Assembly: GCA_032718565.1 (NCBI GenBank)
Contig: JAVGVS010000056.1
Coordinates: 636,501 to 700,500 of the forward strand
Direction of reading: 5' to 3'
Length of the DNA stretch: 64,000 nucleotides
DNA from: Distichodus sexfasciatus
Taxonomy: Eukaryota > Chordata > Actinopteri > Characiformes > Distichodontidae
How positions within the stretch are numbered: position 1 is the stretch's first letter; each line of letters starts with the position of its first letter. Both the position numbers and the translations under genes were made by a program. This document shows, in pieces, positions 45,665 through 57,458 of the stretch. The notes below the pieces were generated by a model that saw nothing but the letters and a program-made list of their open reading frames with translations, was not told the origin of the DNA and made no database searches.

Positions 45665-47144
45665 TAAGAAGAGAAAAATATCTTTCGTTACAGTGTAGTG
45701 GTTTGCCATGATGTTTGTAAAAAATTAAACAGCTAAAATTCTGGCTGACTAATATCAATTTACTCAAACTCGAAATAAGATTATCTAATTATTTGAGATA
45801 CTGAATTTCCCCCATAGCTTTCAGCCATAATACTCAACAAAGCAAAAAAGGCTTGAAATATTTCACTTTATCTCTAATGAATACCGCATATATTAAGGTT
45901 TAATTAGACGTAAACCTTCAAAAATTCGAAGACTTCTCAAAATACTATCCAGAACTTGGTCCAAGTCTCTTCGTTTAAAGGGCCAGACTCAAAATTCCGT
46001 CCAAGGCATGAGAGACAATAAATGAGGGCTTCTGAGTTACTGTTTTCCAGCTGATCGTTAAGACCCACCAGCCTGCCTACAAGGTGGAACACAGTGAATT
46101 TATGATCTGTGTGTTTTAAATCCACTGAGATATGACGGGAAAGAAATAGCTTGCATTTAAGTCTCTTTGCTGTAGCTACTTTTCTGCCTTTTTTGGCTTC
46201 AAGACGCCTACCAGCCCACTGAATTCAGGCTATTGATTTTTCTGCCCGCTTTTCTTTATTGCTACATCCAGCACCTCCATGTTGGTGTTCAAAAATGCAC
46301 TTCTGTTGTTCCCTTTTTTGGTCATTGTTACGTCTTGTTTCCCAGTGCCAGTGTTTATGAAGACGCCTCTGCCCTCTATGGTTTAATAGGCTGAAGTTCG
46401 TCAAAAGCCAAGGCTCTGTACTTCTGTTTTGCTGTCAATTTCCCCCGCCGTCTGAACGAGGCACAAACGCCCATTTTTTTAACATTTTAGTCACGCCGGA
46501 ACTAATCCTATAAAATTTGCTAGCGCTTACTTAATGAATGGCGACGGAAAGGAAGCATTGCTTCGGGGGGGTCGGTTTCGCTTTGAGAGGGGGAAAAAAA
46601 CAGGGAGCCACTCCTGACTATGATGAGCATTTGATTTATTTTGTCAGAGACACTAGAGGAAATGCCAAGAATGCAGGTGTGCAAATCAGCTTAGATGTTT
46701 GTGGGGTGAATATCACCGCAGGTCATGCGTAAGTAGACACGGTTGCTTCCCCTTTGAGTTATTTTTATGAAATTTCAGGTCTAATGTGGTTTTCTGTGTG
46801 AAATACTGAATCATTATGGTCGTGCTTAGAGAATTTGCAGTGGTTATTGAGACCATAAACAGGAGCCCTTTTATGTAATTCCTTTTGTCGTTTCTGATTA
46901 TCGGCGTTAATTTTCCGCTTATTTTCGAGTAGAATTTAATTTGAAAACGAACAGTGATGGAATGCTACGTTATGTCAGACGTGACACTTTAAACTCCAGT
47001 CATTTGAGGAACTTTAAAAAATAAATGGCAGAATTTTGCATGCAGCTTGGAATTTCATGCAAAACACAATATTCTCATTACAGCACCCTCTTTAGATACA
47101 CGAAACCGTTTATATTTACAAAGTGTTATTTCGCCATGGCATGT
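45665..47144. other. intron 8 sequence with a possible conserved block
   Basis: 46440-46740 is unique and GC-richer than its surroundings, with an open frame of 64 codons that has no recognised content. The rest is ordinary AT-rich DNA. Confidence 0.3.
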
Positions 47145-47379
47145 TAGGGTTACAGTTGGGTGATCGCCCCTTGATCAGAAGGTCGCAGATTCGAATCCAG
47201 GGCCGGTAAAGTTACCACTGAGGTACTCATGAGCAAGGTACCGTCCCCAAGCACTGCTCCCCGGGCGCTTGTTAGCTGCCTGCTGCTCCTTCACAGATGG
47301 GTTAAATGCAGAGGTCACATTTTGTTGTGGTGCACTGTGTGCTGTGCTGTGGTGTGTTCACAATGACAAATAATCACTC
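47145..47379 (+). mobile_element. tRNA-derived SINE (family A), good copy
   Basis: The head ends with the B box AGATTCGAATCC, then GGCCGGTAAAGTTACCACTG, GAGCAAGGTACCGTCCCC, GGGTTAAATGCAGAGGTCAC and the tail GACAAATAATCACT. Confidence 0.8.
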
Positions 47380-47399
47380 GCTTTCCCTTACCCATTTTC

Positions 47400-47975
47400 T
47401 TTAGCTTCTTTTAAAGGAACACTATATATTTTGTCATAGTTCATCATTCTGATGGTACATCAACTCACAATAAGTTCAATCGCACCTTTATCATTTCTTG
47501 AGAACGTTTGTTTTGTCAAAAGTGGCACTATGAAACTTTTTTCTGGGTTTCCGGTAGGAACCTCGCCACAAAAAGAACTACATATTTTGACTCCTTTATG
47601 GCATACGTCACATCCACTCTCCCCCTTCAAAAGATGACGCAGGTAAACAAAGTTACAAAGTTATGAACTAACGAAAGTGTGACTGAAGCGGCAAGGAAAA
47701 CGAAGATGGTAAAAATGCGATAAAAGCGGGAGAGTGATAAAGTAAGAGCCCGGGCTAGGGTGACCCGGCTTTCACTCGCTGGCGTGAGCTGAAACAGGAG
47801 GGGCGATGGTGACCTGGCGCTGTTACTGTTGGACTAGTAAGTATAAATTCTTTCCTTACCATCTAGGGGTGTATTATTGCAACACAGATTTTTACGACAG
47901 TTGTTACAGGCAATACCGTTTCTCGCCTGTAAGAGGACCCTGTGAGCAAAACTTATAATATTGCTTTAAATGTGT
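47400..47975. mobile_element. probable MITE, AAGGAACACTATATATTTTG end
   Basis: The left part matches my memory of a common fish MITE that begins with AAAGGAACACTAT. The right end near 47955-47975 (ACTTATAATATTGCTTTAAA) is only a weak inverse. The interior is non-coding. Confidence 0.35.
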
Positions 47976-48667
47976 TCTTAGGAAAATTAAGAGATTTAAA
48001 TTGTATAATATCACATCATGTAGAATTGAAGAAAAAATAATAAACTAATGTTTTGCACAAAAATTACTGAAAATTACAACACATTGTAAACGGTTTTATG
48101 AACGGCTGCTGAATGAGTCATTAAGTATCCATACCAGTGCGTGCCTCATTTTTGAAAAGGTTTGATTCCTGCTCAAGACTAAACCTTCACTTCGAACCTT
48201 AGGCTTTTAGTCTTGAACTTCTGTCCTCTACCTGCTGTGCTAATGTTGTCCCCAGGCTACAATAAAGAAGCGAGTGATTAAATGGAGAGAGCACAAGCTA
48301 TTCTTTACGTGCAACAGCCTGTGGAGACTGCATTGAGCCGTTCACACTGGTGGCGAAAGAAAGCACAGTGCGAGGGAGATAACGATCACACCAGAGGCGT
48401 GAAAGCGAGTGTGAACGCTTACTACTGTACTTCTCGACTCCCGCCGAGGCTGCGAGGCCTACATATGGTCTTTGATCACACGGGGACGTGCGCTAGCGTT
48501 AAAGCTAGCAGCCGAGTTTACAGTTGTACTCACAGCAAGAGGAGCTGCCAAGTTACTGCTCCAGTCGCACAGCACCGGCGTCCCTCTGAGAATCTCTGTT
48601 ACTGTGTCACAAAATCTACACTGTAGAACATGATTCCATCAACAAGTCAGGTTACCGTTATCATTAT

Positions 48668-48880
48668 ATTTACATTACAGTTACAGCATTAAGCAGACGC
48701 TCATATCCAGAGCCACTTCCATTTCCTAATTACAGCGGCAGTCTCCCTGAGCAATTTGGGGTTAAAGGTATTGCTCAGGGACCCAATGTTGGTGGTGCTG
48801 GAGGAAGGAGGATTCAAACCCACCACCTCTTGGCCCAGTGGCGAGTATCCTGACCACTACAACATCACCACCACCCATAC
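48668..48880 (-). mobile_element. reversed tRNA-like repeat (family C)
   Basis: AGCATTAAGCAGACGCTCAT, TTGCTCAGGGACCCAATG and ATTCAAACCCACCACCTCTT are a widespread fish repeat. Related pieces lie at 10715 and 53737. Confidence 0.6.
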
Positions 48881-48889
48881 ATTTACCTT

Positions 48890-49503
48890 ACAAACATCTT
48901 CTTCTTCCTCTTTCGGCTTTTCCCTTCAGGGGTCGCCACAGCGAGTCATCTGCCTCCATTTAGTCCTATCCTCTGCATCCTCTACCCTCACACCAACTAA
49001 CTTCATGCCCTCTTTCACCACATCCATAAATCTCCTTTTTGGTCTTCCTCTCAGCCTCCTGCCTGGTGCCTCCAACCTCAGCATCCTTCTACCTATGTAA
49101 TCATTGTCTCTGCTCTGGACATGTCCAAACCGTCTCAGTCTGGCCTCTCTGACTTTATCTTCAAAACATCTAACATGAGCTGTCCCTCTGATGAACTCAT
49201 TCCTGATCCTATCCATCCTCGTCACCCCCAAAGAGAACCTCAACATCTTGAGCTCTGCAACCTCCAGTTCTGCCTCCTGTCTTTTCCTCATCGGCACTGT
49301 CTCCAAACCATACAACACGGCTGGTCTCACTACTGTCTTGTACACCTTTCCTTTCATTCTTGCTGAAACTCTTTTATCACACATCACACCTGACAATTTT
49401 CTCCACCCGTTCCAACCTGCTTGCACACGCTTCTTCACCTCTTTTCCACTCTCTCCATTGCTTTGGACCATAGACCCTAGGTACTTGAAGTCCTCTACCT
49501 TCT
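48890..49503 (-). pseudogene. RTE-type LINE reverse-transcriptase C-terminal fragment
   Basis: The minus-strand frame reads VEDFKYLGSMVQSNGES and then KKRVQAGWNGWRKLSGVM, VYKTVVRPAVLYGLET, LEVAELKMLRFSLGVTRMDR, RRFGHVQ and GRPKRRFMDVV, ending RWQMTRCGDP-like text and a stop at about 48926. This is the region after the reverse-transcriptase catalytic centre of RTE-clade non-LTR retrotransposons. The polymerase active site and the endonuclease lie outside the fragment, so this is a 5'-truncated copy. The remaining 180 codons are open, implying a fairly young insertion. Confidence 0.8.
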
Positions 49504-50699
49504 TTACTTCTACATATATTTATTCAAATAAAAATATCATTTGTGCACTTTCAACTAACTTTTATCAGTTTTTAGTCTTATATCGTAAGTTTTTAAGTCA
49601 GTTCATGGAAATGAAAATTTGAAGATTAAGACCCAATCCCAATTCCCCCCTTTGCCCTAGCACCAGGTTAGATTAGGAGGTGTAATCTTTGCACGGGGAA
49701 TGGAACACAACCCATTATCTCTTCAGCTGTCAAAATGCTGTTGAAACAAAGCTGCACATTGTTATTTAGTTTATTACTGGCTTTAACCCTTCTTTTGCTT
49801 CTTGTTGTCTCTATTCCATGACTTGAATGTGTTTTGACTCCTACTCCCCTGGTAATTTAGTCTCATCTTTTCCATTTTTGACATTAATCTTCCTGTTTTC
49901 GACTTGGATGCTGTTTTCGCCTGCGCTGTGTACTACAAGTTTTCAGACACTGAACTTGGTTTTCCAAGTTGTAACAGTGTGAATTCTGGGAATAGAGCAG
50001 GCAGATGAAAAGTGGCCCTGCAGCTGGCATCATTATTGGACCCTGAAACCCTGAAATGCCCTTGAGGATAAATAACCGACCCTGTTTTGTGACTCCAACT
50101 TTCTACACTGTCTTCTCCTTTTCCCCTCTGCCAAATTTCGATGTGGCATCACAATGTAGCACTGACAAAGTGCTTTTTCTTTTCAATTATACAGAGCCTC
50201 GGATGTTCGCGTTGACCTCAGGATGTTCATTTGCTTCAGTCACACTACTTCAGCCATCACAGACCCTAAAAATGTTGGACTGTGGTATTGCCATAATGGA
50301 AAAGCAGTGTTACTACCAATGTACTTTTGATAGGTGGAAATAAGACATAGGAACAGGCGAATAAAGTCAAATGTGCAGAAGAAAATGTGGACTTCATTCA
50401 CTGATATTTTCTAAAAAAAAATTGAAAAACTTTCAACATTTCCCAACGGTAGAATTTTTAAAAAATCCAACAAGCTAATGTTTTACACAAACATTTAAGT
50501 AATAAAATTGACCAAATCCCACTCTTCAGCAGTTGTAGATTCTGTCTTTACAAATCTTAAATAAGAAAACAATGGCGAATGTCAGTATCTTTGTGAAACT
50601 GGGTAAGTGGTCGACCGATATTAGTTTTTCAGGGCTAATATCAATACTGATTATCGTTGATTACCGATATTTGGAACGATCACATCTCTGTCAAAATCT
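49504..50699. other. intron 8 sequence, no feature
   Basis: AT-rich unique DNA; short open frames only. Confidence 0.3.
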
Positions 50700-51010
50700 G
50701 TCACGGATGGGTCAAATGCAGAGGTCACATTTCGTTGTGGTGTACTGTGTGCTGTGCTGTGTTCACTGTGACAAAGTTATCAATCTCTCACTCACTTAAT
50801 ATAGTGTGGCAAAATATTCTTCTCTCATTAAAAAGACAGGTATTTTCAACTACATGGTGTTTTTGATTGGTGTTGAATTGGCATTTCATAGGCTATAATG
50901 CCTTCATTGCATCACAGTGCGCTCTTGGCAGCTGCAAGATGGAGTTGGAGGAGAGAGTCCACCTTGGCAAAGATGGAAGCAAGAATCTGAGCTGTGAAAT
51001 AACTAGGATG
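50700..51010. repeat. 3' piece of a family A SINE followed by family F repeat
   Basis: 50700-50790 matches the SINE body (GGGTCAAATGCAGAGGTCAC). 50850-51010 has TTGATTGGTGTTGAATTGGC and GAGAGTCCACCTTGGCAAAG of family F. Confidence 0.6.
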
Positions 51011-51031
51011 TACAGTACGTTGCTACTTTTG

Positions 51032-51280
51032 GGGCAGTTGGTGGCTTAACGGTTAGGGTGTTCACCCAGTGATTGGTAGGTCGCAGGTTCAAATCCCAAA
51101 CCAGTAAAGGCACCACTGAGGTACTCATGAGCAAAGTACCTTCCCCAACCACTGCTCCCAGGAGCTGATCATGTCAGCTGCCCACTGCTCCTTCACGGAT
51201 GGGTCAAATGCAAAGTGCACATTTTGTTGTGGTGCACTGTGTGCTGTGCTGTGGTGTGTTCACAATGACAAATAATCACT
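51032..51280 (+). mobile_element. tRNA-derived SINE (family A), best-preserved copy
   Basis: A box TGGCTTAACGGTTAGGG, B box GGTTCAAATCCC, then the common body and GACAAATAATCACT tail. At about 250 bp it is the most complete copy here and inserted into a family F repeat, which resumes at about 51293. Confidence 0.85.
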
Positions 51281-53654
51281 CAGTTTCACGTTCAGTAGCT
51301 TGACTGTATCTTAGTATCTACCAATTAAAAGTAACTTCCCCAACGCTGAGAAATAACCAGTCTGAGCAAGTTTCTGAGCAATGACAGGTTCTGAATGTTG
51401 GTTTTGATAATTTTTTTTATTGAACCGCCCTGCCCTTGAGCACAGCGTCCCATTGTGTGAAGAATGGAAATAATCAAAATGAGGCTGAAACCGTGAGAAG
51501 GGCTTCTTTGTCTCCGCTGATGTAACGTGAGAGCCACTGACCTGAATACAGGCCGGAGCGTTATGATGATGTATTTCCTCCTCCCGTCTGATACGGCCGT
51601 GTGGATTCGGGTTCCCCGTAGATGTGGGACTCGCTCTCGTCTCGGCGCTGTCTTGTCTGAGGTGAACGGTGCAGACAGCTGCTCGCTCGGAACCCCGTCG
51701 AGATTCTTATTTTAGCAGTATGCCATTTTATTTCCCTGTCATTTTGAGGTAATTCGTCTTTGCCCTTACAGTAATGCTGTCGCTGTCCTGCTCGTGGTCC
51801 TGACGTAGTCGAGGTGAGATCGGCTAATAGGTTCGGCAGCGTTTTAAAAGGCACGCTCCCTAGACGTGATCACACTTATGTCCAACTCACTTCCGCTAAG
51901 CGTCAATCAGAAGTAATGTCATCGCCAGGCTACTGCTTCATGTTAATACCAGTCAGTATCAGTGAGAACTAAAAGATTATGTTGGTAGTCGGCTAACGTT
52001 GATCATTGTTTCCAATTAGTCAATTAGTTAACAATTATGTGTGTCAGCTTGGCTTCCTGTGGACTTTACTGTGGACAAACTTTTAGTATTGACGTAACCG
52101 ATGATGTCAATTAATTGCTGCAGGCCCTGGGTAAAGTTTGGTATCACTTTACAGAAAACTTTAGTTTTACATTAGCCGACCTTAGAGAATTACAATCACA
52201 AATTTTATCATGATATGGTATATCAATTCAATGGACAACAATTCAACAGCTGTCAATATCACAAAGTCTACAATATGATTTTGATTCGATTCAGCTCAGG
52301 AGCCATTGGCCGATCCTTCCATTCATATCAAATCAGACAATCTAAAATATCATATTTTTATTCCTGAGCTCAAGGCATTTAAATAAAAATTCACCTTCTT
52401 TAAAATAGAGATTCTTTTCAGTATCACAAGGATATTATAATATGATAATACAATGTCTGATCAAAGTTTTTATTTTGCATTCATACTACGGGCTCGCTGT
52501 TTACAAAATAAACATAGTTTGATGTATCGTTACAGCCCTACAAGCGAATGCTTAATATTCAAAATATACTGTATGTGATGTCTGATCAGTCTTCTCTTTT
52601 TGGATCAATACTATGGTTTCGTTGATCATTGAATCAACATATCAGTGTAGATTAGTGTATGCTCTTCGTAATCTCATCCATGAAGGTTCTGATTATTTGT
52701 CATTTATCCTTTAATACTTGAAAGGACGATTTCTGTTAATGCTTTACCCATTGTGTTCATGTACTGTTCCCTTAAAAACATACTACTGAGGGTGTTGTCA
52801 AGTGCCTCTGCCTTGTCCAGTCTGTCTATATACTATCTTCAGTTATTTTAAAGTCACAAAGATTAGATTTACACTTTAAAAACACATAATTGAGCATATT
52901 TAGAGTACGAACCTTATCAGTGAACTATGAGAGAAAAAAACAGCAAAAAACCCATTAAATGTTCCATTAATTGCGATATTGATTTGAGGTCGTTTCACCC
53001 AGCCCTAGTATCACAGCCTCACTAGCCAGAAGGGGAATTGCTCGAGGCTTTCTCGTTGGATGTGGACAGGAGGGGAGCAGACAGGCAGGTGGTCTTGTCG
53101 CTGTGCTCAAAGCGGTCTCGAGCCTGGAGCATGGCGCTGCTTCTATTAGCCGGGCTGTCAGAGGCTCTCCACACGCTAACAATAGCAGCACAGGAAGGCC
53201 GTGTGAAAGCTGCAGGCTGCACGACTGGCACCGTCGCCATGGGGCCAATATTGGGGGGCAGCTAACTATAACTGGTGACGCTACTAACTTACCTACTTTC
53301 TTCATGTTTATCAGCAGCAAAGCTCTTTAGGTTTTCCAGTAACCAAGTGTTAGGAGTGTGATGATACATCAATCTGCACTGATACAGCGCTTCAATTATC
53401 AACAAGCCCGTAGCTTTGATAAGAAAAGAGACATCAGACATCATACATATTTTATTGTCACTTTATACTGAACAGAGGTTTATTTTTATTAAAAGAGATT
53501 ATTGTTCTTCATTTAAATTTCTGGAGCTCTGGAATAAAACTGGCAAATGATATTTTAGTCGCTTTTTGTATTTTGATGTGAAATGGATGTTGTCTCAGAT
53601 CAGTCACTGGCTCCTGAATTGAATCAAATCAAACCGAAATCGTCTCGTATTAGA
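51281..53654. other. intron 8 sequence
   Basis: 51293-51345 completes a family F copy. 52160-52535 is AT-rich and ends GATGTATCGTTACAGCCCT, the style of a degraded MITE. 53030-53260 is unique and GC-richer. 53345-53650 resembles 9285-9600. No exon is recognised. Confidence 0.35.
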
Positions 53655-54076
53655 CCTCAGACACTGCGGTGTGTTGGCACCTGCCCAGGGTTGGTCTCCG
53701 CCTTGTGCCCGTAAGTTCCTGGCATAAGTTCTGGTTACCACCACCCAAGCATGATGGTAGTGCTGGAGGTCGAATTCGAACCCATCATCTCTTGGTCCTG
53801 AGGCGAGTGTCCTCACCACTAGACCACTGTCACTGTCTCTGTCACTCTGAAAGGCGTCATACAAACACCTTATTCATTCATTCATTATCCCAACCATGAA
53901 TCCCTATCGGGGTCGCGGTGGGGACTGGAGCCTATCCCGGGAACTACGGACGCAAGGCGGGGACCGACACTGGACAGGCGCCAACACACCACAGGGCACA
54001 CACAATCACACACCTCCAGTCACACCTTACGGGCCTAAGTTAGAGTCGCCACTTAATCTACAGTGCATGCAAGTGT
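53655..54076. repeat. fragments of family B flanking a family C piece
   Basis: 53660-53730 is inverted family B (GTGTTGGCACCTGCCCAGGG). 53737-53830 is family C (GAATTCGAACCCATCATCTC). 53872-54076 is family B in the other direction, starting ATTCATTCATTATCCCAACC. Confidence 0.6.
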
Positions 54077-54111
54077 TACTGGATAAAACAGCTTGAATGT
54101 AGTTAGCTACT

Positions 54112-54425
54112 TTCAAGATTCAAGATTCAAGATTCAAGATTCTTTATTTGTCACGTGCAAGTTATACAGGTACAACAAGCAGTGAAATGTATCCTGATCC
54201 GCTCTTTAACTGTGCAATAGACAAGGAAGATAGAGACGCAATACAAACTTACAAACATAAATACTAACTTAAATACGGAGGCTGGGGTAACAGGACAAAA
54301 ATAAACTATACATTATACAATAAGGAACATAAGGAACATAAGGAACATAAAGTTAAATAAAGTTAAATGTGCAAACCTGAATGTAACATTGTAAAAATTT
54401 TAAATGTAAATGTGCTAGGACAGGA
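54112..54425. repeat. family H dispersed repeat headed by AAGATTC repeats
   Basis: Four AAGATTC-type units, then TCTTTATTTGTCACGTGCAA and AGTGAAATGTATCCTGATCC; the tail has AAGGAACAT triplicated. It matches 21480-22340. Confidence 0.65.
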
Positions 54426-55999
54426 CAGGTCTCTACTACATTAAACCAGTAGTTTGGCTGTAGCTTAGTTACTTTTTAAGTAGCTTGTAGATGAAAAGCT
54501 ACTGTTTAGTAGTTTCCCCATCAGCTGGCAGCCGCCATCATCCACTCACGCCTCTTATCTCAGCCCCCACCTTCTCAAACGTCCCCATTAATAGTGCTAT
54601 TTTATGTCGCGGTCACATGTGGAAGTTAGAAGTGTGAGAATTATGCAAATCACGTTGTGCCGGTGACTCAACAGGCTTTAATCTTGGCTTTTTAATGCTG
54701 ATAGAAAGAATATTTTAAGAAGACCCCTTTTTCTGCTACTGGGGATTATTTGGGGGAGTTTGCTTTGATGGGAAAATTTGAGATCGGTTTAAATACATTA
54801 AACACACCTGTGTTTGCTTTGGAATTGTATAAAAACCCTTTATAAAACCCATTTGTTTTGTCACTCTGCTACACTGAAGAATCACAATTTCTTTGTGTGT
54901 TTTTCGAAACTGTCAGTTCAAGTGTAAAGCCCATTTCGGTAATTTGGTATTTTGGGTGTTTTTTAATCAGCTTCCAGCACATTATCCGTAATTACCAACC
55001 ATTTTCACCAACTTGTTCATTGCTTGCTCACCCTGTGTCTTAACTAATTAGCACCTAATGTTTTACAGCATGTGTTTGTACATGTTGTCGTGTTACTGAA
55101 AGAAGACGTCCTCAATAAAAAGAACAGTCTGGTAGCAGAAAGAATATTATGGATGATCCCAGAATCGTCAGAAGCATTTGTAATGTGGTGGGGGACACAC
55201 TGGCGGGCGGTGTGGGGGTCCTCCCCCCAAAAGTTTTTGAATGAAGTCGAATTTGGATTGTTGAATTTGAATGAAATGATAGCTAAAGTTAAGCTACCTG
55301 ATGGCATCTCGACTTACTTTCCGCTTCTTTCTAATGAATCTCCTCATGTCCATTCTGTCTGGGCAAGGAGCAGACATTGCACACAATTGGTCATTGGTCA
55401 AAGAATACCAATCTATATTACTGTAACTTAAAGTAAACAAGGTAAAGCTTCCTCCTTATTTTTCATTGTTTAGTTGAATTTAACATCAATGTAACAAGAC
55501 CTTGGGCTAATTTTGAGGCCATGTAACCAAAGAATAAGGTTTTAGCAAAAACTGGACATTGTGAGATGGCAAAGGGGCTGACGTTACCTCCTCCGGCTTT
55601 GAGCAGCCTGCTCTGACGGTTCACTCTGGTTGTTTGTGCTCGCGTGGTGTGAGGTGTTGTAGGAAAACCTGGAGTGGACTTTCAGTGGTATGGGTATACT
55701 CTTATCGATCAAGTGGAATGGATTCTTTAGCGAGGCAATGGAAACAACGCTGGGTGGACTAATATTTTACATGGTAAAAGGGGGTGGAAATGAATCCAAA
55801 CGAATAATTTTAAAATGTGTGGGGGGACACATTCCCCTCAAATATAATAGCCGCAACACCTATGTACGATCCATTAAATATTAAGCCACAAATGGAGTTA
55901 TCCTGAAACCAACTGACTTAAAATCTTTAATATTGACTTAAAAGTGGTCTTACACCCAGCAATCTCTTTTTATACCCTACACAGTCCTTTCCCCTAAAA
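54426..55999. other. intron 8 sequence with one unassigned ORF
   Basis: 54430-54520 is family F-like. 54530-54690 has conserved-non-coding texture. 55072-55431 is a 119-codon open frame with several Trp residues and no recognised family; I do not call it a gene. The rest is unremarkable. Confidence 0.3.
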
Positions 56000-56250
56000 T
56001 GCATTCATTCATTCATTCATTCATTATCTGAACCACTTAATCCCAACTGGGGTTGCGGGGAGACCGGAGCCTATCCCGGAAACTTAACAGGCGCAAGACG
56101 GGGAACAACCCCGGGCAAGCGCCATCACACCGCAGGGCACACGCACTCACACAATCACACACACACACATCACACCACACCTATGGGGCAATTTAGAGTA
56201 GCCAATCAAACTATAGTACATGCTTTTGGACCGTGGGAGGAAAAGGGACC
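56000..56250. mobile_element. family B repeat, partial
   Basis: ATTCATTCATTATCTGAACC, AACTGGGGTTGCGGGGAGAC and TTTTGGACCGTGGGAGGAAA match 42794-43152. Confidence 0.7.
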
Positions 56251-56719
56251 ATATATATAGTATACGGCAAAAAACAATAGTTCAGTTGATGGTGATATTG
56301 ATTTGAGGTGTTATCCACAAGCCCTATGCAGCAGCAGTTTTAGCACGTGTAGAATACGGTGTGTGTGTGTTATCTGTGTTCCAGTCGAAATAGGTCTCCA
56401 GTTCCCAGGGTGCACTTGGCTCTCCTCCCACTGTAATTGTGCCTTCCTGTGCAGCCAAGCAAAAGACTGGCTGGAAATGTGATAGTGTGCAACATACGAG
56501 ACGAGCTCTCCAGCTTAATGACCTGAGAGTCGTTCAGCCCCATAGGAGGGAAGAGATACGTCTTGCAGCAGGCTAAGTGCAGCTTGATTTGTTACCATTG
56601 GTGTGTTACGTTGTGTTATAGTCTAACTGGAGAGCCTCAATTTTTTTATTTAGATTCCCTCTTTTGTAAGATAAGAATAAGAAATAATAATATTATTTAT
56701 CCTCATCCGATATGGGGAC
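56251..56719. other. unassigned intron sequence
   Basis: 56380-56600 is unique and moderately GC-rich; no coding text. Confidence 0.3.
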
Positions 56720-56818
56720 GTTCGTAACAGTTAGGAAGTCGGCCCCTCTATCGGAAGGTTACCAATACAAATCCCGGGCAGGTGAAGGTGGCACTGAGGT
56801 ACTCATGAGCAAGGTACA
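56720..56818 (+). mobile_element. 5' half of a family A SINE
   Basis: AACAGTTAGGAAGTCGGCCC, B-box-like ATACAAATCCCGG and GGCACTGAGGTACTCATGAG, ending abruptly at GAGCAAGGTAC. Confidence 0.65.
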
Positions 56819-56989
56819 AGTTTCTTGTTGATGGAATAACTACAGAAATTGTAATTCCCTATTTCGGCCACAAGAGGGTGTCATTATTAAGGTTGTCATT
56901 CCCAAGTTTAGCCACAAGGGGGCATCACCATTAGAAGGAACTATGCTATTACCTTTCTTGTGATTAGCATGTTCCTGACATGATCTTAT

Positions 56990-57458
56990 CAGTCCCTCCA
57001 GGATTTTGGGGCCTTTTTGGAGATTGTTGAGGCCTAAAATGTCTGATCTTTTCATAAAAATTGCAATGAAAGTTGCCGTGTTTTTAGGCATTTTGTTGCA
57101 ACCTTGTGGGAGCAAGTCAAAGTTGCGGAAAAAATTGTGATTTTGTCTCCCTTTATAATGATTCTTTAACAATGAATTAAAATGAAGGGAACAAAATCAC
57201 TATTATTTTTATTACCCATTAATCATTTAGTTATTTTTGATGGTAAACATAAGGCATTTTTATCACGCACGTTTCCTGCATCTTCTAAATGTAAAAAGGA
57301 AGCAAGTTCACTGGATCAGCATTTTGTGGGAAACAATTGGTCAACAAAAATGCAGAAAAGTTGTGGTAAAAATTGCACAGTACTAATGAATTTGCAGGGA
57401 TTGGCTTAATTTGCGTTAATAGTTGCGATCGCAACGTCGCAAAATCCTCGAGGGTCTG
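56990..57458. mobile_element. MITE of the 'CCTCCAGGATTT' family, complete
   Basis: Ends CAGTCCCTCCAGGATTTTG and CAAAATCCTCGAGGGTCTG. GTTGCGATCGCAACGTCGC lies near the right end. Length is 469 bp; non-coding. Confidence 0.75.

Noticed and set aside
46538..46732. 64-codon frame as an exon
   Set aside because: No recognised content and no clear splice sites at its ends.
48756..49622. Plus-strand open frames
   Set aside because: Antisense shadows of the RTE reverse-transcriptase fragment.
51032..51110. Possible tRNA gene
   Set aside because: A and B boxes are present, but the sequence continues into a SINE body and does not form a complete tRNA.
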